64,000 nt of DNA from Manis javanica (lineage: Eukaryota; Chordata; Mammalia; Pholidota; Manidae), in NCBI RefSeq assembly GCF_040802235.1, contig NC_133159.1, forward strand, positions 73,039,001 through 73,103,000, given 5' to 3'. The translations under genes and the position numbers were made by a program. Below the pieces are notes generated by a model. That model did no database searches, was not told the DNA's origin, and saw nothing but the letters and a program-made list of their open reading frames with translations. Positions 44,591 to 56,500 of this stretch are shown here, piece by piece. Within the stretch, counting starts at the first letter, position 1. Each line of letters starts with the position of its first letter.

Positions 44591-46659
44591 TCCAAGTTAA
44601 AACATTAAGAATATTTCTTTCTAAAATAAATACCCATGAGATGTTTTGTTTAGATACTTGATAAGTTATACCAGTTCTTCTATGTTACCGTCTGCATCCT
44701 TCTCCATTTTTTAGATTATATAGTAGCACACATACTTTTGAAAACTTATTTTTTAAGCTTAGAGTTTACTAGAATAGCATACAGACATGTTTTATTATTA
44801 AAGTCTTTATCTACTTGCATTTGGGACAACTAAACAAGGATTAGTAAATGGTTTTTCTTTCTCCGAAGGCTTTTGAAGACTTGTTGGAAGAGACTCAGAT
44901 ATCTCATCTCAACCACTCCTACAAAATTTAGTTCAAAGAAAACTTGATTATATTATTCTGGCTCATTAGAACATCTTTTCCATTAACTTTATCTTTTAGA
45001 TTTGTCCAAATACTCTGTAAACTCCTGAGTCCTCAAACACAAACGATCTTAGGATATCCTGTTGGATTTTACACCATCTTTTGGCAAATGCCTTATGGCA
45101 CACCTGAGCAAAAAGCCATTTAACACACAGTAAAAGTGTGTTTCCTATTACCTAAGAAACCTCTCTGGGGAAAAGGACTACTCACATATTTTTGTATCTG
45201 TTAACCAAACCTAGCACATTTAACAACTTTTATTCATTCACCAGATTTTTAACTGGCTGGAATGAGTGAGCAAATCTGGAAGGAATATTAAGATGAGTAA
45301 CCAGTGACTAATTTCATCAGTTCTTTGCTTTGCTCTGTGATCTATAAGCTGTCAAATTTTCAGTGAGGGGAATATTTGTTCAATGCCCTTAGCAAATCAC
45401 ATTTCACAGGCAGTGAATTAATCTCATAATAGACATTTGTGTACTTATATATACATGGCATGAAGATAGGCTGTATGAGAACACAGGGACTTGCAAAAAG
45501 ACCTCATAACAACGTATTTTCTAGTTTACTTTCTGCTCTTTTAAAAACCGCTCAGTGATACCAGTTTGGAGATTTCTAAAGACATTAAACCAGTCCTTTA
45601 TTTCTAGAAGATGTTCTTATGTCAATTTAATTATTTTTTAGTTATACAGACAGTTCTGTAAATAACACTTCAAAGTGATCAAATGTACAAAAGAAATGTT
45701 TCAGCTTTAATCTTGGGATTGTTTATCAGCATGTCATTGTACAGCCCCCTCAGAGAAGAGCTTATAATTCAGAGGCTCTTCAGAGTTAAACTTAAGGAGT
45801 ATTAAAAAATAAAAAAAACCTATCTTTATCTCTGTTCCAAAAAGAGCATAAAAGTGGGGATAAAGGGCTAATAGGAAGGATATGCCTTGATGTTAAAGAA
45901 AAATGTTTGAATAATGTTTCTTCAGAATCAAATAAGTGAAAATATAAATGAAAAAGGAAACAATATACTTGGCTAGATTGAATGATATGCCTATGATCAC
46001 ATTACAAGTAGTCATACAATGTATTGTTGTTGGTTTTAAGATTTAATTTGATTATATAGGCTCATGGCAGATATAATTAAGACTTGTGAATGATCACATA
46101 AATTATATGGAATAATAATTAGATATTTTCCTGTGATGAATCAGAATATATTTTAAATAAAAATGTCATATCATACCCAGAAACAACAATACAAAGAGAA
46201 GAGCAACAGCAAACAGAACTGAATTCTCAATGTGCTCAGTGAAAGCTACTAGGTATTTCTAAAGTAAGAAAACTTATTATTATATACAAACCATCTGAGG
46301 TGCAAAACTGAGTCATCTGGGTCCTCCCAACAAGACAACCTAAAAAGCACTTAAAAACATTTAGAGAAAAGCATTTAAATAATTAAGAGAGTTTGGGGAG
46401 ACTCCAGTCTAAAACGATCATAACTTTTCAGTTCAGAATAATAGCATCAGAAAAGGAATGTTTGAAAACTAAAAATTCACTGTTAAGTATATAACCAATG
46501 TAAACACAGGCATTTGACTAGATTCCCATTTGTTAAAAGTGGGGCATCCTTGAATTAGATGAATTTAGTAAACCCACTTATTTCAATAAATTCCTCTTAA
46601 TATGAGAAGCAACATTAGGTAGATTCTGGGCATATTAAAGATAAAAATTAAAAAAAAAT
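44591..46659. other. SELENOF intron 3, nothing recognised
   Basis: AT-rich intronic sequence with no exon-like open frame flanked by splice sites and no clear repeat. Confidence 0.55.
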
Positions 46660-47305
46660 TCTGGGCTGTTAAGGAGTTACTAATTTGGTAGAGGCAAAAG
46701 ACCAGTAAGCCAAATAAATACATTACAATATTATGTGGGAACTGCTATGGAACATAAAGGGGAGAGTGAAAACTTTCATCCAAAGGCCACCTAAAAAAAC
46801 AATGTTTGAGCTAAATTTTGAATGAACAGGAGTTTATCACAAGAACTGGGAAGGGATACAAGTCAAGAGGAAAATGTAGTATGTGCAAAGACTTAAAGGT
46901 CAGAGTTCAGAGAACTGCAAATAGCTCTGCACGTGAACTAGAGGCATAAATCTAGAAAAGAGAAACCATGCTGTGATGGGTCAATGGCAATGCTATTGAG
47001 TTTGGTATTTATTCTGTATGTGGATGGGGAGCTATAAAGGATTTGAAGCAGGAGGGGCCACATTATCAAATCTGTCTTATGGAAAAGGTCTTTTTGGTAG
47101 TTACTAAATGAGGCAATAGATAAAAGGGACCAGAGACAGGTAGACCAGATAACAAGTAACTAATCCTGGATAAAGATGCCAGAGGCTTGATTAAAATCAC
47201 AGAGATGCCAAGGGAGTATGATTTGAAGATTATTAAGAAGGAAGAGGAGAAGTAATTTGGTGACAAACTGGGTAGGAAGTATTAAAGAAAGCTTCTTGAG
47301 GTTCA
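46660..47305 (+). repeat. Ancient interspersed repeat, related to 8.2 kb
   Basis: The sequence carries the same succession of blocks as 8150-8750: gttaaggagttactaatttg, the ctatggaacataaagggg block, ggtatttattctgtatgtgg and ggccacattatcaaatctg. It is strongly diverged. It ends near a tiny GCTTCT tandem at 47307-47330. Confidence 0.55.
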
Positions 47306-47306
47306 T

Positions 47307-47330
47307 GCTTCTGCTTCTGCTTCTGCTTGA
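47307..47330 (+). repeat. Small GCTTCT tandem
   Basis: About four copies of a six-base unit (cttctgcttctgcttctg). Confidence 0.85.
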
Positions 47331-47449
47331 TGATATAATTTGTGGAAACAAGGAAGAACAAGGTATAGTTTTAACAGAGAAAAGGATGAATTCAGTTTTT
47401 GGACATGCTGGGTTTTAAGGTCTTTCTATTTAAAAATGAGGGCTACTGT

Positions 47450-47572
47450 CTGCAGGGCTGTTAGAAATGCAGAATCTCAGGATCCACCCCAAATTTACAG
47501 AATTACACTCCACATTTAACAAGATCTCCAAGTGATTCATGTGTCACTGGCTTAGGTGCCTTGTAAGTTCCT
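47450..47572 (+). mobile_element. MER5A-like fragment abutting the L1
   Basis: It contains ttagaaatgcagaatctcag, atccaccccaaatttacag and aacaagatctccaagtgatt, typical of MER5A. It ends where the L1 begins at 47573. Confidence 0.65.
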
Positions 47573-50500
47573 AGGAGTGGAATTAATGGGCTTTTAGTCT
47601 TAGTTTTTAGTTTTTGAGGAACCTCCATATAGCTTTCTACAACGGTTGAACTAATTTACATGCCCACCAACAGTGTAAGAGAGTTACCCTTTCTCAACAT
47701 CCTCACCAGCATTTGTTGTTCCTTATGTTTTGGATGTTGACCATCCTAACTGGTATGTGGTGATACCCATTGTGGTTATAATTTGCATTTCCCTGATGAT
47801 AAGCGATGTGGAGCATCTTTTCATGTGCCTGTTTGTCATCTGAATTTCTTCTTTGGAGAAGTGTCTGTTCTGATCCTCTGCCCATTCTTTAATCAGGTTA
47901 TTTCTATTTTTGGTGTTGAGGCATGTGAGTGATTTATATATTTTGAAATGTTAACCCCTTATTGGATAAGTTATTTACAAATATATCCTCCAATATTGTA
48001 GGATGCATTTTTGTTCTGCTGACCATGTCCTTTGTTGTACAGAAGCTTTTTAGTTTGATATAGTCACATTTGTTCATTTTTGCTTTTGTTTCCCTTGCCT
48101 GAGGAGATGTGTTCAGGAAAAAGTTGTTCATGTTTATATTCAAGAGATTTTTGCCTATGTTTTCTTCTATGAGTTTTATGGTTTCATGACTTACATTCAT
48201 GTCTTTGACCCATTTCAAGTTTACTTTTGTGTATGGCGTAACACAATAATCCACTTTCACTCTCTGACATGCAGCTTGTCCAGTTTTGCCAAGACCAGTT
48301 GCTGAACTGGCTGTCATTTCCCCATTGATATCCATGGCTCCTTTATCAAATATTAATTGACCATATATGCTTGGGTTCATTTCTGGGTTCTCTATTCTGT
48401 TCCATTGATCTATGGGGTCTGTTCTTGTGCCAGTACCAAACTGTCTTGATTACTGTGGCTTTGTAGTAGAGCTTGAAGTCGGGGAGCATAATCCCCCCAG
48501 CTTTGTTCTTTCTTCTCAGGATTGCTTTGGCTATTCAGGGTTTTCTGTGGTTCCATATGAATTTTAGAACTATTTGTTCTAGTTCACTGAAGAGTCTTAT
48601 TGGTATTTTGATAAGAATTGCTCTGAATCTATAGATTGCTTTAGGCAGAACGGCCATTTGACAATATTAATTCTTCGAAGCCATGAGCACAGGATGTATT
48701 TCCATTAACTGATGTTCTCTTTAATTTCTCTCATGAGTGTCTTATAGTTTTTAGAGTATGGGTCTTTCACCTCCCTAGTTATATTTATTCTTAGGTATTT
48801 TTTATTCTTTTTGATGCAATTGTAAATGGAGTTGTTTTCCTGATTTTCCTTTCTGCTAGTTCATTGTTAGTATATAGAAATGCAACAGATTTATGTGTAT
48901 TAATTTTGTATCCTGCAACTCTGCTGAATTCAGTTATTAGTTCTAAAAGAGTTTTGATGGAGCCTTTAGGGTTTTCTATACATATAATACCATGTTATTT
49001 GCAAACAGTGACAGTTTAACTTCTTCCTTACCACTTCTGAAGCCTTTTATTTCTCTGTGTTGTCTATTGTGGATAGTGCCTACAGTACTTTGTTGAATAA
49101 AAGTGATGAGAATGGGAATCCTTGAGTTGTTCCTGATCTTAGAGGAAAAGCTTTCAGCTTTTCATTTTTAAGTATGATATTGGCTCTGGGTTTGTCATAC
49201 ATGGTCTTCATTGTGTTGAGGTACATACCCTCTACACACATTTTGTTGAGAGTTTTTATCATGAATGGATAGCCGAATCTTGTCAAATGTTTTTTCAGCA
49301 CCTATTAAGATGATCATGTGATTTTTGTCCTTTTTGTTGATGTGGTATATGATGTTGATTGATTTTTAAATACTGTACCATCCTTGCATCCCTGGAATAA
49401 ACCCCACTTATCATCATGGACGATCTTTTTGATGCTTTTTTGAATTTGGTTTGCTAATATTTTGTTGAGTATTTTTGCATCTGTGTTCACCAGGGTCATT
49501 AAGTTTTTTTGTGGTGTCTTTGTCTGGTTTTGGTATTAGAGTGATGCCGACCTCAGAGAATGAGTTTGGAAGTATTCCCTCCTCTTCTACTTTTTTGAAA
49601 ACTTTAAGGAGAGTGGGTCTTAGGTCTTCACTAAATGTTTGATAAAATTCAGCTATGAAGCCATCTGGACCAGGGGTTTTGTTCTTAGGTAGTTTTTGAT
49701 TACTGATTTGATTTCAATGCTGGTAATTGGTCTGTTCAGATTTTGTTTCTCTTGGATCAGTCTTGGAAGGTTGGATTTTTCTAGAGAGTTGTCTATCTCT
49801 TCTAGGTTATTCAATTTATTGGCAAGAAATTTTTTGTAGTATTCTTTAATAATTCTTTTTATTTCCATGGTGTCCATTGTGATTTATTGCCTTTTTTCAT
49901 TTCTGATTCTATTTATGTGTTTAGACTCTCTTTTTTTCCTTTATAAGTCTGGGTTGGGGTTTATCTATTTTGTTTATTTTCTCAAAGAACCAGCTCCTGG
50001 TTTCACTGATTCTATTATTTTATTCTTCTCAATTTTATTTATTTCTGCTCTGATCTTTATTAAGTCCTTCCTACTGACCTTGGGCCTCATTTGTTCTTTT
50101 TGTAGTTTCATTAATTGTGAGTTTGGACTGTTCATTTGGGATTGTTCTTGTTTCTTGAGGTAAGCCTGTAATGCTATACACTTTCCTGTTAGAACTGCCT
50201 TCACTGCATCCCACAGGTTTTCAGGTGTTGAGGGTTTGAGGTGTTCATTTGTCGCCATATATTGCTTGATCTGTTTTAATTTGGTCATTGATCCAGTGAT
50301 TATTTAGGAGCATGTTGTTAAGCTTCCACGTATTTGTTGGCTTTTTTGTTTTCTTTGTGTAATTTATTTCTAGTTTCATACCTTTGTGGTCTGAGAAGCT
50401 GGTTGGCACAATCTGAATCTTTTTAAATTTACTGAGACTCTTTTTATGGCCTAGCATGTGATCTAATCTGGAGAACATTCCATGTGCACTTGCCTGCTTT

Positions 50501-51533
50501 TGGGTGTAGAGTTCTATAGATGTCTGTTACTTCCATCTGTTCTAATGCATTGTTCAGTGCCTCTGTCTCCTTACTTATTTACTGTCTAGTTAATCTGTCT
50601 TTTGGGGTGAGTGGTGTGCTGAAGTCTCCTAAAATGAATGAATTGTATTCTATTTCCCCCTTTAATTCTGTTAGTACTTGTTTCACATATTTAGGTGCTA
50701 CTATATTGTGCTCCAGCTGTGCGTCACCTGGCCTGCTGCAATGGTAGTGATGCTAGAGAATAGAACTGGCACCTGCCAGGAGGAAAGTGCTCCCACGGCT
50801 GGGCTGTGCATGCAGCTCCCTGGCTGGCCCAAAATAGGGCTGAGCAGGCTGGGGGTTCTCCCCCTGCCTACCTGGGAGTGAAGTTTTATTTCACTGCCAG
50901 CTGGCAGGCTGTACACCAACATGAGAAGTCTCCAGCTGTGTTGCCAGCAACAAGGATGGAGCGTCTGAAGCTCCTAAGGGCTCCCAACCTGCTGGGCTGA
51001 GGGTTGGCTGTGGAGGTTTTGTCCACCTGACAGTTCTCCTTGCCCCTCTGGTACCCCTCTCATTGCTGTGAAGTCTTTCAAACTGTCCACACTTTCTCTC
51101 TCAGTGGGGCCGGCAGAGTGTGCCTGTTCTCCACAGGTGGCTGGGATCTCAGCCTCTCTGGGTGTTCTGCTTGTCTCTGTTGTCCAGCCCCACCAACCAC
51201 CAGTGCACCATGCAATGTGGGTCCATGTTCCCGGAACAGATCTCCAAGGCCAGGTGTTCAGGGTCCTGGGCTTCTATTCCCTCCCCACTCCATTCCTCTT
51301 CCTCCCACCTGTGGGTCAGGGTTGGGGGAAGGCCTTGATCCCACTGGATCACAGCTTTGTCACTTTACCCTTTTCTGTAGGGTCTTCTCTTCTTCCCCAG
51401 ATGTAGGTGGTCCATTCTGCAGTCTTCAGGTTAATTTCAGGCCTAGTTGTATTTGCTGTATTTTCATGTTCTATGTGGTTTTGGGAGGAGGTTTTTGCCT
51501 TGCCTTCCTACACTGCCATTTTTTTTCCTCTGT
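47573..51533 (-). mobile_element. L1 with 5' UTR, ORF1 deleted, 3' end missing (SELENOF intron 3)
   Basis: Read on the minus strand, a GC-rich 5' UTR (51533 to about 50709, starting at atggcagtgtaggaaggc) joins directly to the ORF2 endonuclease region near 50708. ORF2 then continues with many stops to about 47573, where it ends at cacttctaggaatt-like sequence before the 3' UTR. ORF1 and the start of ORF2 are absent, so the element has an internal deletion as well as a missing 3' end. The longest open ORF2 piece is 48380-47934 (148 aa, [18 protein letters not shown] at its start). The L1 is in the same orientation as SELENOF, so its sense promoter, if alive, would point at exons 4 and 5. Confidence 0.9.
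50709..51533 (-). promoter_or_regulatory. L1 5' UTR (internal promoter region), GC-rich
   Basis: This 0.8-kb GC-rich segment stands out in an AT-rich intron. L1 5' UTRs carry a sense Pol II promoter and often an antisense one. Activity here is inferred from the element type only. The plus-strand 171-codon open frame (51040-51555) is probably a product of its GC content. Confidence 0.6.
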
Positions 51534-51595
51534 CCCCAGTTCTACATTATTTTAAAACTCCTTTCTGCACCTGAAAGTTTATGATTCTAATACAA

Positions 51596-51815
51596 GTTTT
51601 GGAAAAATGTGGTCCATGGGCTATTATCTGGCCTGCTGGCTTTTGTAAATGAAGTTTTATTGGAACACAGCCACACTTACTAATTTAATTTAAGTATTAT
51701 TTATGGCTGCTTCCAGAAAAGTGGAGTTGAATAACTGCAACAGAGACCTTGTTGCCTGTAAAGCTGAAAATTTTTACTTTCTAGCCTTTTACAGAAAGTT
51801 TTCTAAGCCCTACAA
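51596..51815 (-). mobile_element. hAT-type DNA transposon, same family as at 21.7 kb
   Basis: On the minus strand it reads gaaaactttctgtaaaaggc, then a run ending gtgttccaataaaacttcat and gccagataatagcccatgg. This is the same order of blocks as the 21721 copy. It lies in SELENOF intron 3, next to the 5' end of the L1 there. Confidence 0.7.
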
Positions 51816-53951
51816 AATCAGGGAAATTTAACATTTTTTTACTGAGAGCCAGACATATCCTTTACATGGTCAGACTCAGGCTTAAGAAGGAAACTATACT
51901 TACTTACATTATTACTCTGAAGTCACCAGAAGTGATAAAACATTAAGTCCAACCTGCTATGAGAAATTATTACACAAACTGTCTTTCCTACTTAATCAAA
52001 GCATGGGATCTGGGGTTTCTTTTCTACAAACACTGAGTGGTTTAATGTAGACAAAACATTTCAAAATTTAAATCCTCTCTTCTGGAGTAATTTGACATTA
52101 AGTTACTCTTCTGTTTTATGACACAATTAATTTAAATTAAGTTAAAGAATTACAATGTATTGTAAACTAAAGTGTAATGAAAGCTATCATGATAATCCCC
52201 AAGGCTACCTGATGTTGATGACAGAAGCAATGGTGACACAGAAATTAGTTCCCTATTTTTGATTACTGTAAAAAGTGACAATTTTCCTTCATGCCCTATT
52301 CCAGAATATCTTTAAGATAGTGAGTCTGAAAGTGAGAATAATGGCTATAATAAAAATATACCAGCTTCTCATGGGCTCAGAAAATATTGGCATTATACAT
52401 AATTATATTAAATATGGTTATGCATTATGGAGTTAAATAACTATTTTTATTTAAATTAAGCTTGTAGTACTTAGATATTTTTATACAGAATTAAAATCCA
52501 ATTGTTTTCAAGAGGAAAAGTCAGTATGACTCCATGTACCCAAAGTTTGATAATGTAACTACACGTAAGAAATATATAAAAAGTTATACTACAAGGATTG
52601 ATAAACAACATAAGCTTTTAACGACTGACCTACCAACTGTAGAAATTATTACCATGGACATAATAAAATCTGTTATCACAAATAGAAGGGCTAATTGTGG
52701 TACCAAACCTACTCCTGACCTCATGAAAATCTAAGTAACAAAACATTATTAATAAGATAAGTCAGTAATTATGAATAGTCAATATAATTAAAAAGCAGTG
52801 CCAAAAATTTCTAGGAATAAGAGTGATCACAGTATTACTCAGAGAACTGATAAAAGAAAACCCAAACAACTACGGTACAATTCTGAGTTTAAATGTTTGA
52901 GACAAAAATATCATACAGAGTGAGGAAATCTTTCCTTAAGCAGAAGTAGATATACATTCTGTGCTCCATCAGAATTTGTGCTTCTTCTAACAAAGAATTT
53001 GTTCAATTAGATGTGTATCTGTTTTGGGCCTCATAAAAAATATTCCCAAGTTAAATTATTCTATTACATTTCTGTATCAAAATGACTAATATTTTATTAT
53101 AAACAATTCTAGGTCAGCAATAAGTCATGTGCTAACACAGGCCATTTTATAAAATACTGAATCCAAAAAATTATCTTGCCATTAAGTAAACAAATAAATA
53201 AATCATGGGAAGGTCAGAAGAAACAAAAACAGAGTAGGCATATAAATAGAGCACTTACATTTTTGAGTTACAACAAAACAAAAACAAAACTTCATTGTCT
53301 TTAACAATTTCAGTCATGAAACTGATTTTTAAGTGACATGCAAAGACAGAATAGAAAAGCTTTAATTAGCCCAAGTCTGTTTGGAAATGCAAAGGTCCAC
53401 TACTGTTTAGTGTCAACCAAAAACAGAATTCACTTTCACAATCATCTTTTTACATATTAATCCTTAAAATTTCCTGTGAAAATATACTTACATGGCTTCC
53501 TCTCCTCTGCACTTCAAATTCTTTGGTAATTAATTCTCTTGATGATTTGTCATTTTGTATAGTCTATTCTCACTTAATGCAATTGTTTCTTAGGAGTTTT
53601 ATGTGACATCAATTTACATATAAAATATACTGAACTGGGTATGTTATTTAAAGGCATTACATTTATTTCTGGTAAAAGAAAGGCTCTTGTAAAATCTACA
53701 CTTGGTAAAGAAAAAACTCTCCTTTAAAGAAAATAACTACCTCATCATGTGTTGTTTTTAAATCTAAATTTCATATATTATGCTTGCTTAAAAACTCCAG
53801 CTCCATGAAAACAAATGTGGAAGTAATTCATTTATTATTGAGAAAAGTATAATGCTAACAATTTTTATTCTTGGAGATATTATAATGAAAATATTCTTCT
53901 GAAATATTTTAACCTATTAAACTGAGAATTTACTAGAGTTAATTTTAATAC
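51816..53951. other. SELENOF intron 3, nothing recognised
   Basis: AT-rich. The 66-codon plus-strand frame at 52534-52734 is antisense to the gene and has no recognisable product. Confidence 0.55.
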
Positions 53952-54015
53952 CTTGGACTTGAGGGAACCTTCCCAATTTTCATCCACAGACTTCGAGAAT
54001 AGCACCTGCATACAA
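53952..54015 (-). CDS. SELENOF: SELENOF coding exon 3, with the UGA selenocysteine codon
   Basis: This 64-nt exon sits between a ttgcag acceptor (AG at 54017-54016) and a gtatt donor (from 53951). It translates as LYAGAILEVCG-U-KLGRFPQVQ plus one base of the next codon, matching human residues 85-105. The in-frame TGA at 53982-53980 is read as selenocysteine. It lies in the Cys-Gly-Sec motif that is the redox-active site of the thioredoxin-like domain. The frame is open on both sides of the TGA, and the next exon supplies the two missing bases of the split Ala codon. Recoding depends on the SECIS element in the 3' UTR about 15 kb downstream in the genome. The numbering as exon 3 of 5 follows the human gene from memory; the sequence itself shows an internal exon. 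Confidence 0.96.
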
Positions 54016-55184
54016 CTGCAAATGGAAAAACAGGATTTAAAAAACTGGTATACTTAAAAAATCTAGTTAAAAAATAAATATAAAATTTCACAGCAAAAAA
54101 CATTATAGGTGGGTGAACAAATATATAGATTAAATAAATGTCAGAGCTGGACAGGACTATCTAGTTCTACGTCAACAGAAGAGGAAGCAGAGGCCTAAGC
54201 CTATTAAATGGTAGCATTTAAGCCCGATGTGGAATATTCTTCAACCTAGCCAAAAAAGACTGAAGGAGATATGGAGACTAACAATGAATTTGAACAGGTA
54301 AGATGTCCTAGGAAGTTCTTCATAAAAATCTAAAACTTCCTACAGATTTTTTTTAGGTGGCTAAATTGAGTGCAGGTATGTATCCATCTATCCAACATAG
54401 ATACTTAGTGAGAATTCTTTCTGGTTGCTTTTAAAATTAAGCAATCATTGTTTTAAAATTAAAACAAAAAAAAAACCCATTACCTTTAAAAAGTAATACT
54501 ATGTACTATGTAAAGATATTATAGGAAAACAAGTAATATTTCATTATAAATAACTTAAATGCAAATTATTTTCCCCTAAGGAAATTCAGTTGAAATGGAC
54601 TCAGTGGTAAAAATCACTTTTTTGTAGCTGTACAGCCTGCCCATTTTTTTTGTAGTGACTTGGGAATGCTGTGACTAAGAGAAGGCAGGCAGTTATAAGA
54701 ACATACTAGATGCATTTTATTTATTTTTAGGTTTTAGACTTGTTTTTTTATTGTAGGTCAAAGAGCTAAAGATAGTTTTATCTTTTAAGTTCTAAAGTAA
54801 CATAAAAATCACTTGCAATATGCATGACTACTTTAGATACTTTAGAGAATATAGAAAAGTATTACCTTCATTCTACCTATACAAGAGATAAAGACTTTTT
54901 AACATTTTGGTGATTCTGGACTAGACCAATAATTCTTGTTTTTGAAGGTAAAGATACTTAGGAGAATCTGATAGAAATTTGCTTTAATCCAGACTATTCA
55001 TGGACTCTCTGAAACCACTAATGATTACGAATTCTGATGACCTTGAAGGTTCTTTGTAGCAGTAAAAATTGAAGATTTGGTTGACCTAATTCTATATAAG
55101 CTGCTTTTGAATAAGATCTGGTTAACATTGGTTTGACAAGCCCCCTAAATTATCTTTAAAAATATCCAACTATATTACCCATAA
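54016..55184. other. SELENOF intron upstream of exon 3, mostly unrecognised
   Basis: A short MIR-like remnant may lie near 54145-54225 (gtcagagctggacaggac). Otherwise nothing was found. No upstream exon of SELENOF is present. Confidence 0.5.
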
Positions 55185-55935
55185 ACTCATTAATCAACAC
55201 ACCCACAGTCAACACACTGATGTTAGGAAAATGCAAATCAAAACCACAAAACCATCTCATACACACTAGGATGCCTGTTCTCAAAGAAAATAGAACAAAA
55301 CAAAAGAAGAGGTAGTGAGGGGTAGAGATGTTGGAATGTAAAGTGGGCACTGCAACATTAAACAGAATGGTTGTTCCCTAAAAAATTAAAAGAATTTTAT
55401 GATCCAGAAATTTCATTTTGAGGTATATACCCAAGATAACAGCAAGTAGGGAGTTGATAACTACATACCGCTATCATTCAATATCCAAGAGGTAGAAGCA
55501 ACCAAATGTCTATGACAGATGAATAAACAAAAAATATATATATAAATAATATATATAAATAATGAAATATTCAGCCTAAAAAACAAAATAAATTATGATA
55601 CATGCTATAACATGGATGAATCCTGAAGATGCTAAAAAAGGCAGTCACAAAAGGATAAATACTGTCTGCTTTCACTTTTATGAGGTACTTAAGAACAGTC
55701 AAATTCAGAGACAGAGAGTAGAGTGGTGGCTGCCAGGGGCTGGGAGAAGGGAGATTGAGGAGTTAGTGTTTAACGAGTATGGAGTTTCAGTTTGGGAAGA
55801 TGAACAAGTTCTGGAGATAGATGGTGATATTGTTTGCACAACAATGTGAAGGCACTTAATGTCACTGAACAGTAAGCTTAAAAATGGTTAAAATGGTTAA
55901 TTTTCTTACGTATATTTTACAAGAATTAAGAAAAT
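55185..55935 (+). mobile_element. Old L1 3' end in the SELENOF intron upstream of exon 3
   Basis: It contains gaaaatgcaaatcaaaacc, the blocks around acatggatgaatcctgaagat and gtggtggctgccaggggctg, and the 3' end near ggttaaaatggttaatttt. It has an internal (TA)n-rich expansion at about 55533-55562. It is antisense to the gene. Confidence 0.85.
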
Positions 55936-56304
55936 ATTTAAAAGGCCATATTATAATTGAGTTACTAGATTTATCTTGTATTTGCAAATTTGTGATCCTT
56001 TAGAAACTCTAAGCAGAAATTCCTCACATTAATGGCATTTCTCTACACCACTATTTCCCAACATTCTCCATATCATAACATGTGGAAAATGTTACCAATT
56101 GTAATGGAACACTGGGGTAAAAGGAGGAGGCTTATGATTGGAGATGACTAGTCTGGGGGTCCTTGATCACTCCAGTCCCCATTTTGGTTGTCCCAAGGGC
56201 CTTGGATCCTTGCACACTTATAACTCACTCATGGAAAGCATTTCTCTGCATCACAAAACACCAACTGATTAATTAAAAATATGAGAAATATATTCTTTAA
56301 TGAA

Positions 56305-56500
56305 TAGGCAGCTCAGATGTGACCTTCTCCAGGAAGACTTTTGTTGATCTCCTACTCTCAGTTAGGGACTTTCTGTAGAATTCTGTTCTCATCATAATGT
56401 ACTATTAATATGCTAAAGCTTGACTGTGGACAGGAAAGTCTTTATTATAATTCAGAACTAGATACAAAAATGCTCAATGTATGTGTGCTGAATGGAGAGA
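56305..56500 (+). mobile_element. L2 fragment (SELENOF intron)
   Basis: It has gctcagatgtgaccttctcc, aggaagacttttgttgatct and aatgctcaatgtatgtgtgc, the conserved L2 3' portion. Confidence 0.7.

Noticed and set aside
47934-48380. 148-codon minus-strand frame as a cellular gene
   Set aside because: It is an L1 ORF2 fragment related to that at 16491.
51040-51555. 171-codon plus-strand frame
   Set aside because: It lies in the antisense strand of an L1 5' UTR. The high GC content lowers stop frequency, and no product is recognisable.
53980-53982. In-frame stop (TGA) in SELENOF exon 3 as evidence of a pseudogene
   Set aside because: It sits exactly at the selenocysteine of the Cys-Gly-Sec motif. 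The frame is open after it, introns are present, and a SECIS lies in the 3' UTR.
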